From the NCBI GenBank assembly GCA_900291925.1, contig UWYS01000001.1, positions 248,001-312,000 of the forward strand: 64,000 nt of DNA. Direction: 5' to 3'. Within the stretch, counting starts at the first letter, position 1. Each line of letters opens with the position of its first letter. The translations under genes and the position numbers were made by a program. The stretch comes from Thecaphora thlaspeos (Eukaryota; Basidiomycota; Ustilaginomycetes; Urocystidales; Glomosporiaceae). Below the pieces are notes generated by a model. The model had not been told where the DNA came from. It saw nothing but the letters and a program-made list of their open reading frames with translations, and did no database searches. This document shows positions 20,736 to 32,911 of this stretch, piece after piece.

Positions 20736-22600
20736 CACACTTGCAAACAGTGCCTGCAAGCATTGCCAACCAAATCTGACCACCACCAAGTGTCACTCTA
20801 CCCTCTGATGTGGGTGCCAAAGTGGCAATGGCCCTTGAGCAAGAGCAACTTCCTCAGTAGGGAGCAAATAGGCCTGTAGACTTCCTCCCAGACAAGCTAG
20901 TTGCTGCGCCCAACAACCACTGCTGTTACAGGAGGCCACAGGTGATGACCAAGCTTTGAAAAGTGCTGTGAGGTGTCAGTAAGGGAGGGTGGCAGCAGAT
21001 GATGGCAGGTGTTGGTGGAAGAGAGAGGTGCACACAGATGGACAATAAAGAGTTGCCTTTCTGCCTAAACCTGTCCCATTGCTGAGTGGATCTTTTTTGC
21101 TGACTTTTATGTTTAAAGTACAATATTGATCATTTTCTCAAAAGAAATGTTTGTGTTAATTTGAAAAATAGTGTTTTTGCTTCATTTGTTTGCTGTTTAA
21201 AATCATTTTCCAAAAAGAAGTGTCATTCTTTGTTTTGACTGTGGTCATTGAAAAGCATACAGGCTTTGTCCAAAATAAAGAAAAGTGGTGTACCTGCCAA
21301 GCACAGAATGAAAAATGGCAAATAAAGCTTGACTGTGTCTGTTGTACTTACATAGGAGAGCAAGGGATGATGATGAGATGGCTAGATCCTGTGCCAAAGA
21401 GTGTGTCAGCCACAGACCAGCTGGGATGGGCAGGGTTGGACCCTGAAGGGCAATCCTGTGTCAAGATTGAGCAAAGCCATCCAAGAGGTATTGCTGCCAT
21501 CCTTGAACATTGGTGCTGCTGAAGACAAAGAGTTGCCTCTAGTTACAGTAATTGCCATCAAGGTCCAACACCTTCACTGCCACCATGCTTCCCCTTGGCC
21601 ATGGCCTTTCCTCCTGGGAGCATTGGCATGACCACATGGTGTTTTGCCAGACTGCATGCTCCTCAATTTTTGTTTTGGTGCTCCAAAGCAAGCTGTTGTG
21701 CATCATTGGTCTTTGTTATTGTCATTGGACTCTGCACTTGGCAGAGAAAAGCAGAGCAAACAAAAGACAAGCCACTTGCCCATATCCCTGTCTTGCATTG
21801 TCTCTTTTGGTGCTGACTGTCCATGGCCAAAGTGGCAGATAGACTCTCTGAGGCACACCTCTTAACTCACCCCAGATCTGTCCAGGACAGCATTATTACC
21901 TGTAGACAAGGATGGACTTTGCTTGGCTGACATTGCAGGGTTGGTCAAGAAGACAGGGGCTGTCTTTGCCATTCAATGCAATCTCACTGTCTAGCTCAAG
22001 CTTGGATGGCTGTTGCAAAAGATGCTGTGTCAGATTGGCAGGTCTTGTGGCAGACACTTGTCACTCCATTCAAGGTGGAGAAAGGATGACCTAGCCTGTT
22101 CAAACAGATGGTGCAACCTTGTCTTGTGTTGACCAAACTACCCAAACATTTTAGCCTGACTATGCACATCTTGCTCTTGCACACCAAACTTTCTTTGACA
22201 TCCATTGGCGCATCAGCAGGCTAGGTGGACCTTGTCAATTTGCGCAGCAGAAGGTGCCTCATGCATGCTTGCCATGCCAGCCAGCCTGCTTCTTGTCTCT
22301 GCCCCTTTGGAAATTGTTGACACAAGATGGTGATTGGTCTTTGCCTAGCCTGCCTCTGTTTGCTGTCCAGATGCATGCATGTCAAAAGGGGCTGAGCAAG
22401 ATGAATGGTGGCAGCAGCAGTAACAACAATGGCTGTGGCCTTGTACAGTAGAAAACCAATCTTTTTTGGCATGGTGATGTGCAGGCACAGTGTCAGTGCC
22501 GTGTTTTGAGATGCCGCCCCACACAACATGTCCCCCTGCCTGGCCTGCAACCTGACGCATAAACATCAGCAAGCCACTTTTCATCTCCATGCGCCGACCG

Positions 22601-23401
22601 CACGCATTGGATGCGGGGCGCTACTTTTTCTCTCGTAGTTATTTTATTTTTCCATCGACCTCTTCACTGTCCTTTGTCGCTGAGATGTAGACTAGCACAG
22701 CGCCGAGAGCCTAGCCCCGCCTCAACGCAAGCGAGATCAATTGAAAGCATGTTCCAGCAACCAGCGTCGATTATTATTTGATCTTTTCCCCTTCGTCAGC
22801 GCTTCTCTAGCTACGTACGTGTGTGTTTGTCGCTCAGCAGAGAAGCCGTGGTGCTACTTGTGACCGACTGGACTGGCCGCGCATGCCTTTGTGTGTTGGG
22901 CTAGTTTGCTGAGCAGCACAGGGGAAAAGGAACAGGGCAAGTTAAATCAGGGAGGGGATGAGGGGCAGGCATGCTGACGCGGCTCCTCGCAGCGCCTCTT
23001 ACTCTTGCGTCCCCCGCAGTCGTCGCGATCCTCACGCGCCCTCTTTGCCCCGCTGCGCCGTACGGGGGAGAGGCCGAAGGGAGCTTCGCATCGATCCAGC
23101 CGACCCGAACATCGGGTCGAGCGCTGGTGCAGTAGTGTGGTGAACTGTCCGCGCGGCCTTCTCGGCCACCGCTGCTGCTGCCACTCGTTTGCGTCGCATC
23201 GATTAGTCGGTCCTGCGTCACCAAGCGACGCGGAGATCACGACGGATGGCCGTCCCTCCCTCCTCCCCTCGCCCTACACAAACGACGCGCCGTTGCCCTT
23301 ACCCCACACCCCTACCCCGCTTCCCTCCCTTCCGCTCTTCCTGCCGACACACCGTCACCTTCCCTTCCATCCCACCTCCTCCACCACCATACGCAGCAAC
23401 C
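22601..23401. other. Promoter region of the acetate transporter gene
   Basis: CpG-rich composition resumes at about 22590. The last 150 bp before the ATG are strongly C/T-rich on the plus strand. No coding sequence is recognised. Confidence 0.5.
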
Positions 23402-24352
23402 ATGTCCGAAGTAAAGCAACAGGACAACGGCGTCCAGGTCTACCAGGGTGGCGCCGTCCCCATGCACGCCCTCACGCCCGGAGGACACCCGGAGGACAAC
23501 TCGCAGCCCGCCTTCCCCATCTACCACCGCAAGTTTGCCAACCCTGCCCCGCTCGGCCTCTTTGGCTTCGCCGCCACCACATTCACCCTCTCGATGTACA
23601 ACATCGGCGCGCGCGGCGTGAGCGCCCCCAACGTCGTCGTCGGTCTCGCTCTCGGCTACGGTGGTCTTGCGCAGTTCCTTGCGGGAATGTGGGAGTTTGC
23701 GGCCGGTAACACGTTTGGTGCCACCGCGTTCGCTTCGTACGGCGGTTTCTGGTGAGTGTTGCCTAACGTCGGCGGCGAAAACTCTCCCATGGCCGTGTCC
23801 CCTCGATGCTCCTTTCTGCTGCTTGCACCTTCTTCAAGCTGCAGGCCACCAGAGCATGGCCGCAGGTGCATCGGCGCGATCCGTCTATCGCTCTGTGTTG
23901 GCCGAGTGCCAACATGTGCCCGCACTGACCGCCCTCCCTGGCTCCCTTTTTCGCTCCCCCTTTCCACCACGTCCAGGTTCTCGTACGCCGTCATCCTGAT
24001 CCCCTGGTTCGGTGTCTCCCAGAGCGCCGCGAGCCCCAACGGCGTCCCGGAGAGCGAGCTTGCCGATGCTTTGGGCATCTACCTCGCTGCCTGGTTCATC
24101 TTTACCGCCATCATGCTCATCGCCTCGTTCCGCTCGTCGGTCGGCCTGGTCTCGCTCTTCTTCTTCCTCGACATCACCTTCCTGCTCCTCTTTATCTCCG
24201 AGTTTAGCGGCAACGCAAAGGTCCACACGGCGGGCGGCGCTTTCGGCATCCTCACCGCTGCCATCGCGTGGTACGTCGGTGCCGCTGGTCTCCTGACGCC
24301 CGACACTAGCTTCTTTACGCTCCCCGTCATTGAGCTGTCGCGCAGGGACTAG
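23402..24352 (+). CDS. GPR1/FUN34/YaaH (Ato/Ady2-type) acetate transporter
   Basis: Two exons, 23402-23751 and 23977-24352, flank a 225-bp intron (GTGAGT...CCAG); the splice restores GGF-WFSY in phase and gives 241 residues. The family signature NPAPLGLFGFAATTF is at about residues 42-56, followed by six hydrophobic segments, including VVVGLALGYGGLAQFLAGMWEF, FSYAVILIPWFGV, IYLAAWFIFTAIMLIASF and LFFFLDITFLLLFI. These plasma-membrane proteins take up or export acetate and ammonium and are usually induced on poor carbon sources. The N-terminus (about 40 residues, polar) is cytosolic. No lesion is present, unlike the MFS transporters of this window. The start is the first ATG after a pyrimidine-rich leader. 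Confidence 0.92.
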
Positions 24353-25316
24353 GAGAAGGAAGCGAGCACCCTCCTTCGATCGAAACATCTACACCGTCTT
24401 TAAATTGTCTGCTTTGACCGACAAATGGTCCCTTCCCTCCCTCTTTCTCGCTGCCTTCGTTTACCCAAGGCTCCGGGCAGCGTTGTTCAGCACCCTTCTC
24501 CCCAGGGGACCGTCTGACAGCTGCGGCCGCTCGGGATGCCACGCTGGCCTGTCGTTTGATCTGGCGTCGCTCCGCCTGCTCCGGCAGCCAGCGTATATAC
24601 CACCGTTCCGCTGTTCTATCTCTACAGACGGAGCTGTCCTCCAAGTGTCTCAAGTAACTGCAATCGCTGTAATCTCGCTATCATTATTGTTCCCCTTGTT
24701 CGTTGTCGTCGCTGAATGGCATGGCACTGTTTTTTCGTCCGTAGGCCGTTGGGGCGGGAAGAGGAAAGTAGTGTGTTGCCGCGCGAGTGTGGAAGCTTCA
24801 GGGCCTCCCCTAAAGGGTCCGACTTTGCGCCTAAAGAGAGGGGGCGCGGTGCGTTGTGCAGCGCGACAGAAAGGACTAACGACGCGAACGGCAAGCAGCG
24901 GCAGGGTGCCGGGACAGCGGCCACTTCATGGGGCGCGCACAAGCAGGGGCGAGAGCAGAGCAGAAGCGGACCCGGCCCTGCCCGCCGCCTCGCTGGCCGC
25001 CGAGGTCGCTCGCTTTTTGGACAGCGCGCTGCGCCTCATCCTCCCCAGCCTCCTTTGCTGGCGACACTCCTTCATCACCATCCCTCGTCCACCGCCTGCC
25101 AGCTAGACATCGCTCAGAACCTTCCGACTTCGTCCGCCGCTTCGCGAAGACCGTCTCCTCCATCAGCTCATCGACGCCTCTCCGCCACCTCGCATCACCA
25201 GGCACCCTCTCCTCTGCTACTGCTCCCACGTTGTCTTCCACCTCGAGTCACACTTCCAGCCCCTTCTTGGCTTTCGTCAACCGGACAACTGTCTCGGTAG
25301 CGCATCTGCGCCTCTG
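24353..25316. other. Intergenic region upstream of TVP38
   Basis: About 960 bp between tandem genes, holding the 3' end of the acetate transporter transcript and the TVP38 promoter and leader. No gene is recognisable; the last 200 bp are C/T-rich. Confidence 0.45.
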
Positions 25317-27435
25317 ATGGCCAACCCTTACTACCCGCCCGGCGGGTCTCAGCGCGGCCATCTCATGTACCACGCAAACGAGAGCCACGGCGAGCGGCTA
25401 GTGCTGCCCTCCCAGCCCTTTGCGCGCGGCTACAGCGGCTGCACTCCCGACCTGCATGGCCAAGGCGGCAGGTCGCAAGACGTCCAGCGACCCGATTCGC
25501 CCTTTGACGGTGTCTACGAGGACCGCCCGCCAGTCTGGGAAAAGCTCAACCCGCAACAAAGAGAGATTGTCAAGCAGTTCCCGCCGGGCATCGACGACGA
25601 AGACGGCGGCAAGTCCGGCTTCCAAGCGGTCAAGGACTTGCTCAAAAATTGGAAGCAGTTCTTCAAGCTCAAGTACCTCCGTGAGTATTCGAGCTGTGGT
25701 TGACAAACGACTCGTGTGCGCCAAGGTCTGGCCCAGGCTAACAAAGACCCCCCTCCCTTATCCTTGACCGGATCCCCGCCTTACCGCAGACTGGTGGATC
25801 ATCCTGCTCATCGCCGGCGCCGTAGTGGCCCTGGTCACGATCTACCATGACCAGATCGTCGACTGGCTCACGCCCATCTCGAAGAAAGCCAACTCGGTCT
25901 CTTGGGGCTGGACGATTCCGGTCGCCATCCTCTTTGTGCTCTCCTTTCCACCTCTCTTTGGTCAGGAGATCGTACTGGTCCTGATCGGTATCGTCTATGG
26001 GCTCTGGCTCGGCTTCGGCATCGCCAGTCTCGGAACGCTGCTCGGCGAGATCGGCAACTTCTTCGTCTTCAAGTACTTCCTCCAGGGCACGGCCGCCAAG
26101 TACGAGCGCAAGAACATCTACTACGCCTGCATGGCCGAGATGGTGCGCGAAGGAGGCTTCTGGGTCATGTTCCTCGCCCGCCTCTCGGCGGTGCCGGGTC
26201 ACTTCACCACGGCCGTCTTCGCGACCGTCGGCATGAACATCTGGATCTTCACTCTCGCCGCCATCCTGGCGCTGCCGAAGCAGCTCATTATCGTCTACTT
26301 CGGCGTTGCCATCGAGCAGGCGGGCGACGGAGGCGAGTCGACGGCGTCCAAGGTCATCAAATACGTCGTCCTCGCTGCCACGGTCATCATCACCATCTGG
26401 ACGGCGCACTGGCTGTACAAGCGCATGGAAAAGGTCAGGCCAGACGTTCAGCGAAAGCTGCGCCAGCGCCGCTACAACCTGCTGACGGATGCCCGAGGCT
26501 CCGAGCACCGCGGCGGCCAGACCGCCATCGATGTTGAGCCCATGCAGGTCAACCGCGAGCTCGACTACGGCAACGACGACTTCGAGCTGCAGCCGCGGAA
26601 GCAAGCGTACGGAGGCTACGGCGGCCCGTCGCAAGGGCCCTACGACGCGGCCATCGGCTACGGCCGCTACTACGGCGCCGACGCATCCTACAACGATGCC
26701 ACTCTCGTCGCCTCTCGTCAGCGGCAAGCAGGGCCGCCGCCGACGCACAGCGGCGGCACGCCAATTTTGCCCACGGCGCCGATCCAGTTCCACAGACCTC
26801 TTCGGAGCCAGACGCCGCCCATCGGATCGCGCGGCTATGACAAGGGTTCGGACCTCTCCCAAGCCCGCGCCGAGCTGATGCGGTCGCCCACCAGCCCCGT
26901 CGGCGGCGGGTCGGCAGCAACGGCCCGCGCAGCTCGACCCAACATCCGCCTCGATACGCAGTTCAACGGCAAGTACCAGCACGCCTCTGAGATCGGCTCA
27001 GTCTACCTGCCCGCTTCCGAGGTGTCGTCGATGGGACCACTTCAGGGCAGCTTCCAGTCTGTACAAATCGTCTCGCCCTCGTCGCTGACGCCGCCCGGGC
27101 AGGATACCGGCGCGCCGGTCCCGGCTCTGCAATCCCCGCACGGCGAGCACTTCTCAGAGCGCATGCCGCTTCGAGGGGCCGACGAGGAGTACCTCTCGCC
27201 CGTCTCTCCCGGTGCATCCCACCAGGCGGGTCTAGAGTCGCACCATGGCATGGCCTGGCTCGACTCAGACCGTCGTGCGACCCCGACATCGACGGCTGGT
27301 CATGGTGTCGGCCAGTACGACAGGGGCGCACCGCCGGCCTACGCTAGCACGACATACCTTCCGCACCCTTCGGTCTCTTCACAACCACAGCAGCGAGTCT
27401 CGGATGAGGTGACACGGTACCAGCTCCGCGACTGA
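25317..27435 (+). CDS. TVP38: Golgi membrane protein TVP38 (VTT/SNARE-associated domain)
   Basis: Exons 25317-25680 and 25790-27435 join across a 109-bp intron (GTGAGT...CCGCAG) at KYL-HWWIILLIAG, giving 669 residues. The VTT domain occupies about residues 125-340: GQEIVLVLIGIVYGLWLGFGIASLGTLLGE, a glycine-rich re-entrant-loop region, then RLSAVPGHFTTAVFATVGMNIWIF and a last segment VLAATVIITIWTAHWLY. Yeast Tvp38 sits in late Golgi vesicles; related VTT proteins (TMEM41B, VMP1) scramble lipids. The C-terminal half of the protein (about 320 residues after the last membrane segment) is a hydrophilic tail rich in Gly, Tyr, Pro and Ser, longer than in yeast Tvp38 (337 residues in all). The gene converges with NCA2. 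Confidence 0.88.
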
Positions 27436-27938
27436 TACGTTCACCCTGCCCGCGCCGCCATTCTTGTTTCTTATCTCTTGTCTATTGTTTACATTTGCCT
27501 CTTTGTCACCTCCGCCGTCTCTCTGTGTCCTGTATCATCAAGCTCCCACACTCGCCGGCAGTCGCAGCACCACACCGTGTCTCTCCAGCGGCAGCAGCGG
27601 CGGAGACATAGAACAATCCCTTCGGCCCTTATTCGCGTCGCTTTCCGTCCCCTCCTCTATTCTCACACGACGATCTGGCATCTCTGTCTCTCTTTTCCTT
27701 CTTTGCTGTCCGACCATCGTCGCGCTGTTTTACACTAGTCAAGCCAGGCCTTGACGCATGATACCCACACAGACACATCGACAGCAACGTGGCTGCGCGT
27801 CTCCTTCACTCGTTGGTCACTCTTTTGTATATCTAGAATGTCTGAAATGAATAGAGATCTTGCCCCCTTCGCACTACGCCTCGATCGGGGTTGGTACAAG
27901 TGCGAACTCAGCAGTCGAAGTTGACTCTCGCCCGACCC
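27436..27938. other. Convergent 3' region between TVP38 and NCA2
   Basis: About 500 bp holding the 3' untranslated regions of both genes. No further coding sequence is visible. Confidence 0.5.
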
Positions 27939-30497
27939 CTACACGCCGAGCTGGACGGCCCCACTCCAACTCCTCCATATCCTCTCTACAGCCGCTCTTC
28001 TACTCCAATATCCCAATCCAGGCTGAAAAGTCGTCTTCCCATCTCTCTCTTCCTTTTTCCCCTTCTGTCGCGGTATCTTTTCGTCCGGCTGGTTTGAATC
28101 CTCCAGATCCCTAACGTCGTCCAGGAATTGTCGTTGGAGACGTTTAGCTAGTGCTTTGTTTCCTTTTGAAGAGCATAGGAGGAGAGGGTAGGATGCGCTT
28201 CGAAGGAGAGACAGATCAAGAAGCATCAGACCGTGTGTGAGCGCGGGGAGAGTTGAGGTCGATGAGGGCATTGAGAGAAGTCGGTCGATTCGTCTGTCGA
28301 TGAGGGAGAAAGAGGTGTGAAAGATGGTGTCTTCTTTCAGTTGGAATACCGAGTCGGGAGGATCAAGAAGGGACAAGGAAAAGCGACGATGATGTCGTCT
28401 AGTCCTAGAGACTCACCTCAGGGCTTCCCAAGCTCTGACTTTGATAGCCTGTGCATCCCTCTTTGCCCTTCCACCTCCGACACCGCTCACTTTCGCCCTA
28501 ATCCAATTCGTCCCGACGTAGACGACTCCCAAAGCCGGCGCAACCCCAACCGCTCCAAACAGCAACTGTTGGCTCTTTAGCAACTTGTCGATGCCGTTCA
28601 TCGCCACCTCTAGATCCACCTTTGCCTTTTGGATCTGGATCAAGAGACTCTGCACCAACGAACCCCACACGGCGCTCTTGAGGGGCGACCTGATTTCGTC
28701 TTCGTAGATTTTGAGTACGAGCGTGAGATCGCCCTGTCGAACCTTTGACGTCACCGCGTCGAGCTCCGCCCCCTGCAGACCGTACTTTTCCCTTGTAAAA
28801 GTCGACACCATCCTCTCGAGACTCTGCAGATCCGACTGCAGCGATTCGCGAGACATGATCACGCCGCTTTCGTCTCGACCGTGTCGCACCGTCTCTAGCA
28901 GTTGCACGCAAGGCTCCCAAACCCACCCAACCAGGAAGCCGCGCACCGTCTCGCGTGCCTCGGCCACTTTGGCAGAGATGCCGTCCCAATTCTTGCTGAC
29001 GTAGCGCGAGACCAGCAGAGCCGTGAGCGGATACAGTACGAGACCTGGCCAGTTCTGCGTCAGCTTCGAGGGTTGGCCGAAGCGCGAGGGCGACAGAATC
29101 AGGCGTGTGCGCGTCCTATTGCGCGGCAGCGTCTCTTGCAGCAGGGTGCGCAGCGAAGCGGTGAGCGCTTCGGGGGACGACGAGGCGCGTTCAATGTCAA
29201 TCTGCACTTCGCCCGAGCCAGAGTCATCGTTGTCGTCATGCCGGAAGGCGCAAGAGAGACGGTGCACCTTGGCGCCGAGATCCTGCAGCAGGTGCGTCTC
29301 GACCGCCTTGGCGCTCAGCGAGTCCAGCGATACCTCCCCGTCGTCGTCGTCACCGCCGCCGTCGCCCGAGGTGGAAGGCACGGTCTGCTGCTGCTGGAGC
29401 GCCAGCTGGCCGAGCTTTTCGGCGACGAGGTCGCGCTCGTGCATCAGCCCTTTGCGTTTGCAGCGCGCCTCGTGCCGCACCATGTGGGTGGGCGAGAGCT
29501 TGAGCGCTGCCGAGCGCAGCGTCTTGGTGCGGCGTCTGCTCTTGCTCTTGAAGCCAATGTCGTCATCGTCGGTTTCGGCGAGCTGTCGCTGCTGCTTTTG
29601 CAGTTGGGCAGCTCGAGCCTGTCCGAACGCCCTCTCCCTCGTCTGCTGCTTGTCGCGCGCCTGCTGCTGGACGAGCGCAAAGGTGATGCTGCCTTCGCTC
29701 TTGAACTGGTAGGGAAAGAGGATGCCCGTCACCATGTCGGGCGTCGCAAGAATGGTGCGCAGCGTATTCCGGAAGGTGACTTTGTCCGCCGACGTGCCGT
29801 CGCGCCGCGTCCTGTCGGAGGGAGCCGAGAGGCGGGCAAGGTCCATGGTCCCGCGCACGGTGTGAGAAGCATTTTTGGCGGCCATCTCGAGGGTGGCGCC
29901 GACGAGCGCGGTGATGCGTTGCGGCAGCGTTTGTACGAGGTGAACGAACGAGCGGTAGACCGACTGTTCGATCTCGGTCCAGAACCAGGCCTCGTCGTTG
30001 AGCTTGCCAGCGTCGTTCAGGAGGGCGCCGAGGACGAGGGCGTAAGCTGCGTAGGTGATCCGGAGGAGGGCTGCGAGGCGAAGCGATTCCGTCGTGGTTG
30101 TGGTTGTTGTCGAGGCAGACATAGTGGATGGGGGGTTTGCATCGTTGCAATCGCTGCGGCAGGCTTGGTCGAGCTGGTCGAGGAGCTTGAGGAGCGATGA
30201 GTGGCAGGGGACGTCGGACGACTCGGTGATTGGGATGGCGCTGACGATGGCGGCCACGGCTTTGGAGATGTGGGCTGCGGTGACAGTGGGACTAGCGGGC
30301 TGACCGGGAGATAGCGACGATGTAGAGGTGCGCTGCTGCTGCTGCTGCTGCTGCTGCGGTTCGGAGGGCGGCGTGACGGGCTGAGCGAGGCTGGCCTCGT
30401 ACCTTTCGAGTTGAGGTGCAAAGCGAGAGAGGACATCTGCGGCGAACGAGGCGCGGCCTAAAGATGTGGACGGCGAAGGGGAGTCTGTGTGGCCCAT
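27939..30497 (-). CDS. NCA2: Nuclear control of ATPase protein 2 (NCA2), mitochondrial
   Basis: Exon 1 is 30497-28417 and exon 2 is 28293-27939, with a 123-bp intron (GTGAGT...CGACAG). The splice gives WEALR-RIDRLLS in phase and a protein of 811 residues. The start is the ATG of MGHTDSPSP; an upstream extension has no ATG. NCA2 motifs: WVWEPCVQLLETVRHGRDE, ESLQSDLQSLERMVSTF, the hydrophobic segment LLFGAVGVAPALGVVYVGTNW, and in exon 2 THGLMLLDLSLLRS and FLDDVRDLED, the conserved C-terminal block. Yeast Nca2 is a mitochondrial outer-membrane-associated protein that, with Nca3, controls levels of the mitochondrial mRNA for ATP synthase subunits 6 and 8. A Gln8 repeat from a CAG/CTG tract lies near residue 45, and acidic and basic low-complexity inserts break the middle. 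Confidence 0.88.
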
Positions 30498-30982
30498 GGT
30501 TGCTGAGGGGCTGGCGGTGGTGGTGGTGGTGGTGCGGAGGGAGGCGTGACTTTGGCTGGATGCGCGAACCAAATGCCAGGCCGACGAGGCGGCCAAAGCA
30601 GCGCCGCCTCCACACGCATCACACTCGTCAAAGCACGCACAGATCAGCCTCCCACTATGTACAGCCTCGCGTTCGTCGCCTCGTGCCTCGTGCCTCTTAC
30701 CTCCTCCCCCTCAACACCCCACCACCACTACCGACCAGCGCCGACATTCACAGCCGCCCTGGTTTATTGGATCCAACGTCATTACTTCAAGGCGTCCTGC
30801 GCAACAGCAAGAGCACGCTACAACGCAGTCACTATGCGGTCAGGCTATCCGGTGGAGGGGCGAGAGGAGATGGAAGGATGTGAGATACCACGAAGAGAGT
30901 TCCACCTGGTCAGAAGGGAAGGAGGCGTTCCCCTGGGTGTTTGGTGGGATCGTTGCGTGTCGGTGGTCCTGCAAGGTCGGAG
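30498..30982. other. Divergent promoter between NCA2 and the MFSD1-like gene
   Basis: About 480 bp shared by two divergently transcribed genes. It contains a GGT-rich stretch (30516-30534) next to NCA2 and no recognisable coding sequence. Confidence 0.5.
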
Positions 30983-32911
30983 ATGGCCGGCGGGCGAGAT
31001 GCCTGCCTCTCAGGTTGCGGCCAACTGAAATCGCTGCCATGGCGTCTCAAAGTGCCGGCGCTACTCTGCATCCTTTGCTTCACACTGGGGAGCAACTTCC
31101 TCTCGAGCTCGTTACCGCCGTTCAAGAGCACCATCAAATCCGAGGTTCCCAACGTCAACAATGCACGCTTCGGCGCCCTCGTCTCGGCCGAAGAGCTGAT
31201 CAATGCCATCCTGCCCATCTTTGCAGGTATCGTCATCGATTATTACGGAACCTCGGCGGGCAGCATTGCTGCATAGCTCGCGTGTCTCCTCGATGCAACG
31301 GTGACGGCGGTTGGTGGGACGAGAGGATCGTATTCTGCGTGAGTTTTCTCGCCGATCTTTTGACCTTTTTCAGTAAAGGCAGTTCCTCCGGGCAACGCTC
31401 AACGATACAGTCTGCTTCCACCTTGTGCGATGGCCGCCGTCAACAGTTTGTTGGTGGGCCAGATCATCTTTGGCTTCGGCAGTATAGCCATCGAGACGGC
31501 GCAAGACACCTTGTACAGCCACTGGGCGCGCGGATCGGTCGCAGACGGCGCCGGCTTCCTCGGACTGATGTACGGCTTTGACATCGCCATCGGACGGGTG
31601 TTTAACCTGGCGGGAAAGCTTTCCGCCGTGCCTGTTGCCGAGCAAAGGGACAAGTGGTACTGGACGCTCTGGGTACGTCTCGTCGCTGAGGTCACGAGCT
31701 GCGCAAGCGCGAGGGCGGGAACAAAAGGTTGACGTTTGGCCCTTCCGACTCTGGTCATGACAGCTCGGAGCGATTCTCTGCTTCGTCACGCTGTTGATCA
31801 ACGTATTCTACATCTGCATCGAGCGGCGCATACCACAACGAGCGAGGGTGGTAGGCACTCGCCAGGCGGCTCGCAAACGGTCGGGTGAGTCTGGCGACGG
31901 CGAGACCGCTCCCGCGACCGCCCAGCGATCGCACAGCATCCCAGCACGAGCTCGAGCGATCCTGGCCACCTGTAGGACCAGCTTCGGCGGCATGCCTGCC
32001 TCCTTCTGGCTGATCATGCTGACGCACACCCTGCAAGCCGGAGCGATCAGTTCCTACGTCACCAACTTGCCGGACGTCATCTCTGTGACGCGCGGCTATT
32101 CGGCGCGTACGGCGGGCTACACGGGAGCCTTGACGCAAGCGATCCCCATCGTGCTTACTCCCTTCTTCGGTCTGGCATTCGATCTATTCGGCAGGAGGAT
32201 GCACACCGTCTCTGCCATTTCGATCTTGTGGGTTGTCGTGTTCGTCCTGCTCGCGTACACGACCGTACACACTTCCCTCCCCGTCGTGCTTGGCTCGGTA
32301 GCGTTGGCGGGCAACGCTATACCCTTTGCTGCGTCCATACCCATCCTCGTTCGAGATCAACGGAACATGGGAACGGCGTTTGGGATATGGCAGGCTTTCA
32401 ATGCAGCTGGTTCGACCATCGTCGATGTCTCGTCCGGCGCGATACAGGATCACACGCCGACCGGGAAAAGGCAGTACGATAACGTCTTCTACTTTCTCAT
32501 TGCGCTCAAGGGCGTCGATGTGATCAATGGCTTCTCTTACATCGTACGTACACCTCTCCGGTTTCCTTGAAGATCGCCGCGAGCGGCTACTCACTCTACC
32601 CTCGCCGCCCATCGGTCGTTACGACGCTTGACAGTGGTTCGACAAGAGATGCTTCGGTGGCGTCCTTCGACTTTCTGAAAAGGGGCGAGTCGAACAGGAT
32701 GCTCGAGAGACGCAAGACGATCGCAACGCTGCCCTTAGCAAGCCGATACGAACCTGGACCGTAGTGGGCGCGGTCACGGGTGTAGCGCTCATCGTAGTTT
32801 CATAGTGAGTTTGATCCTGCTCCGTCACGTCCTCTCGTGTAGAGATAGATCGTCGACTGACCCCGCTCATTCACACTGTGCTTGTTCGTCCTGTCACGTA
32901 GTGTCGTGTAA
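30983..32911 (+). pseudogene. MFSD1-like MFS transporter with a single in-frame TAG
   Basis: Five exons join in phase: 30983-31338, 31411-31672, 31764-32543, 32635-32804 and 32902-32911, giving 526 codons. The protein resembles MFSD1, a lysosomal/vacuolar dipeptide uniporter: LPWRLKVPALLCILCFTLGSN, NNARFGALVSAEELINAILP, GIVIDYYG, GFGSIAIETAQDTLYSHW, and the last membrane segment TWTVVGAVTGVALIVVSYVV. The only lesion is TAG at 31274-31276 (codon 98), between GSIAA and LACLL, where Ser or another residue is expected. All splice sites (GTGAGT, GTACGT, GTACGT, GTGAGT) are good. An alternative donor before the TAG would delete the conserved GIVIDYYG segment. It is therefore either a very young pseudogene, a sequencing or allelic variant, or a read-through codon. 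Confidence 0.78.

Larger units (their letters stand above)
17230..22600. mobile_element. CpG-depleted island 1 (decayed transposon-derived region)
   Basis: The island is AT-richer than its flanks and almost without CpG. I read no CpG dinucleotide from 17400 to 19213 and none from 20909 to 22208; flanking genes have several per 60 bases. TG and CA are correspondingly abundant. The region includes a tyrosine-recombinase-like fragment (19083-19493) and a long unidentified open frame (19749-20735). I found no clear terminal repeats. The pattern fits methylation-dependent deamination of a mobile element. The stretches 17230-18480 and 20740-22600 hold nothing else I can identify. Confidence 0.75.

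Noticed and set aside
25738..26982. 414-codon minus-strand frame
   Set aside because: Antisense to the TVP38 membrane domain; no motif of its own.
28902..30200. 432-codon plus-strand frame
   Set aside because: Antisense to NCA2 exon 1, which has recognisable family motifs; the plus frame is an artefact of GC-rich codon use.
31227..31276. A 50-bp intron removing the TAG of the MFSD1-like gene
   Set aside because: It would delete the conserved GIVIDYYG segment and put the following sequence into a non-MFS frame.
6548..32911. Stop-codon reassignment as the cause of in-frame TAG/TGA in the three MFS genes
   Set aside because: Intact genes in the window end normally at TAG/TGA, and two of the three broken genes also have frameshifts.
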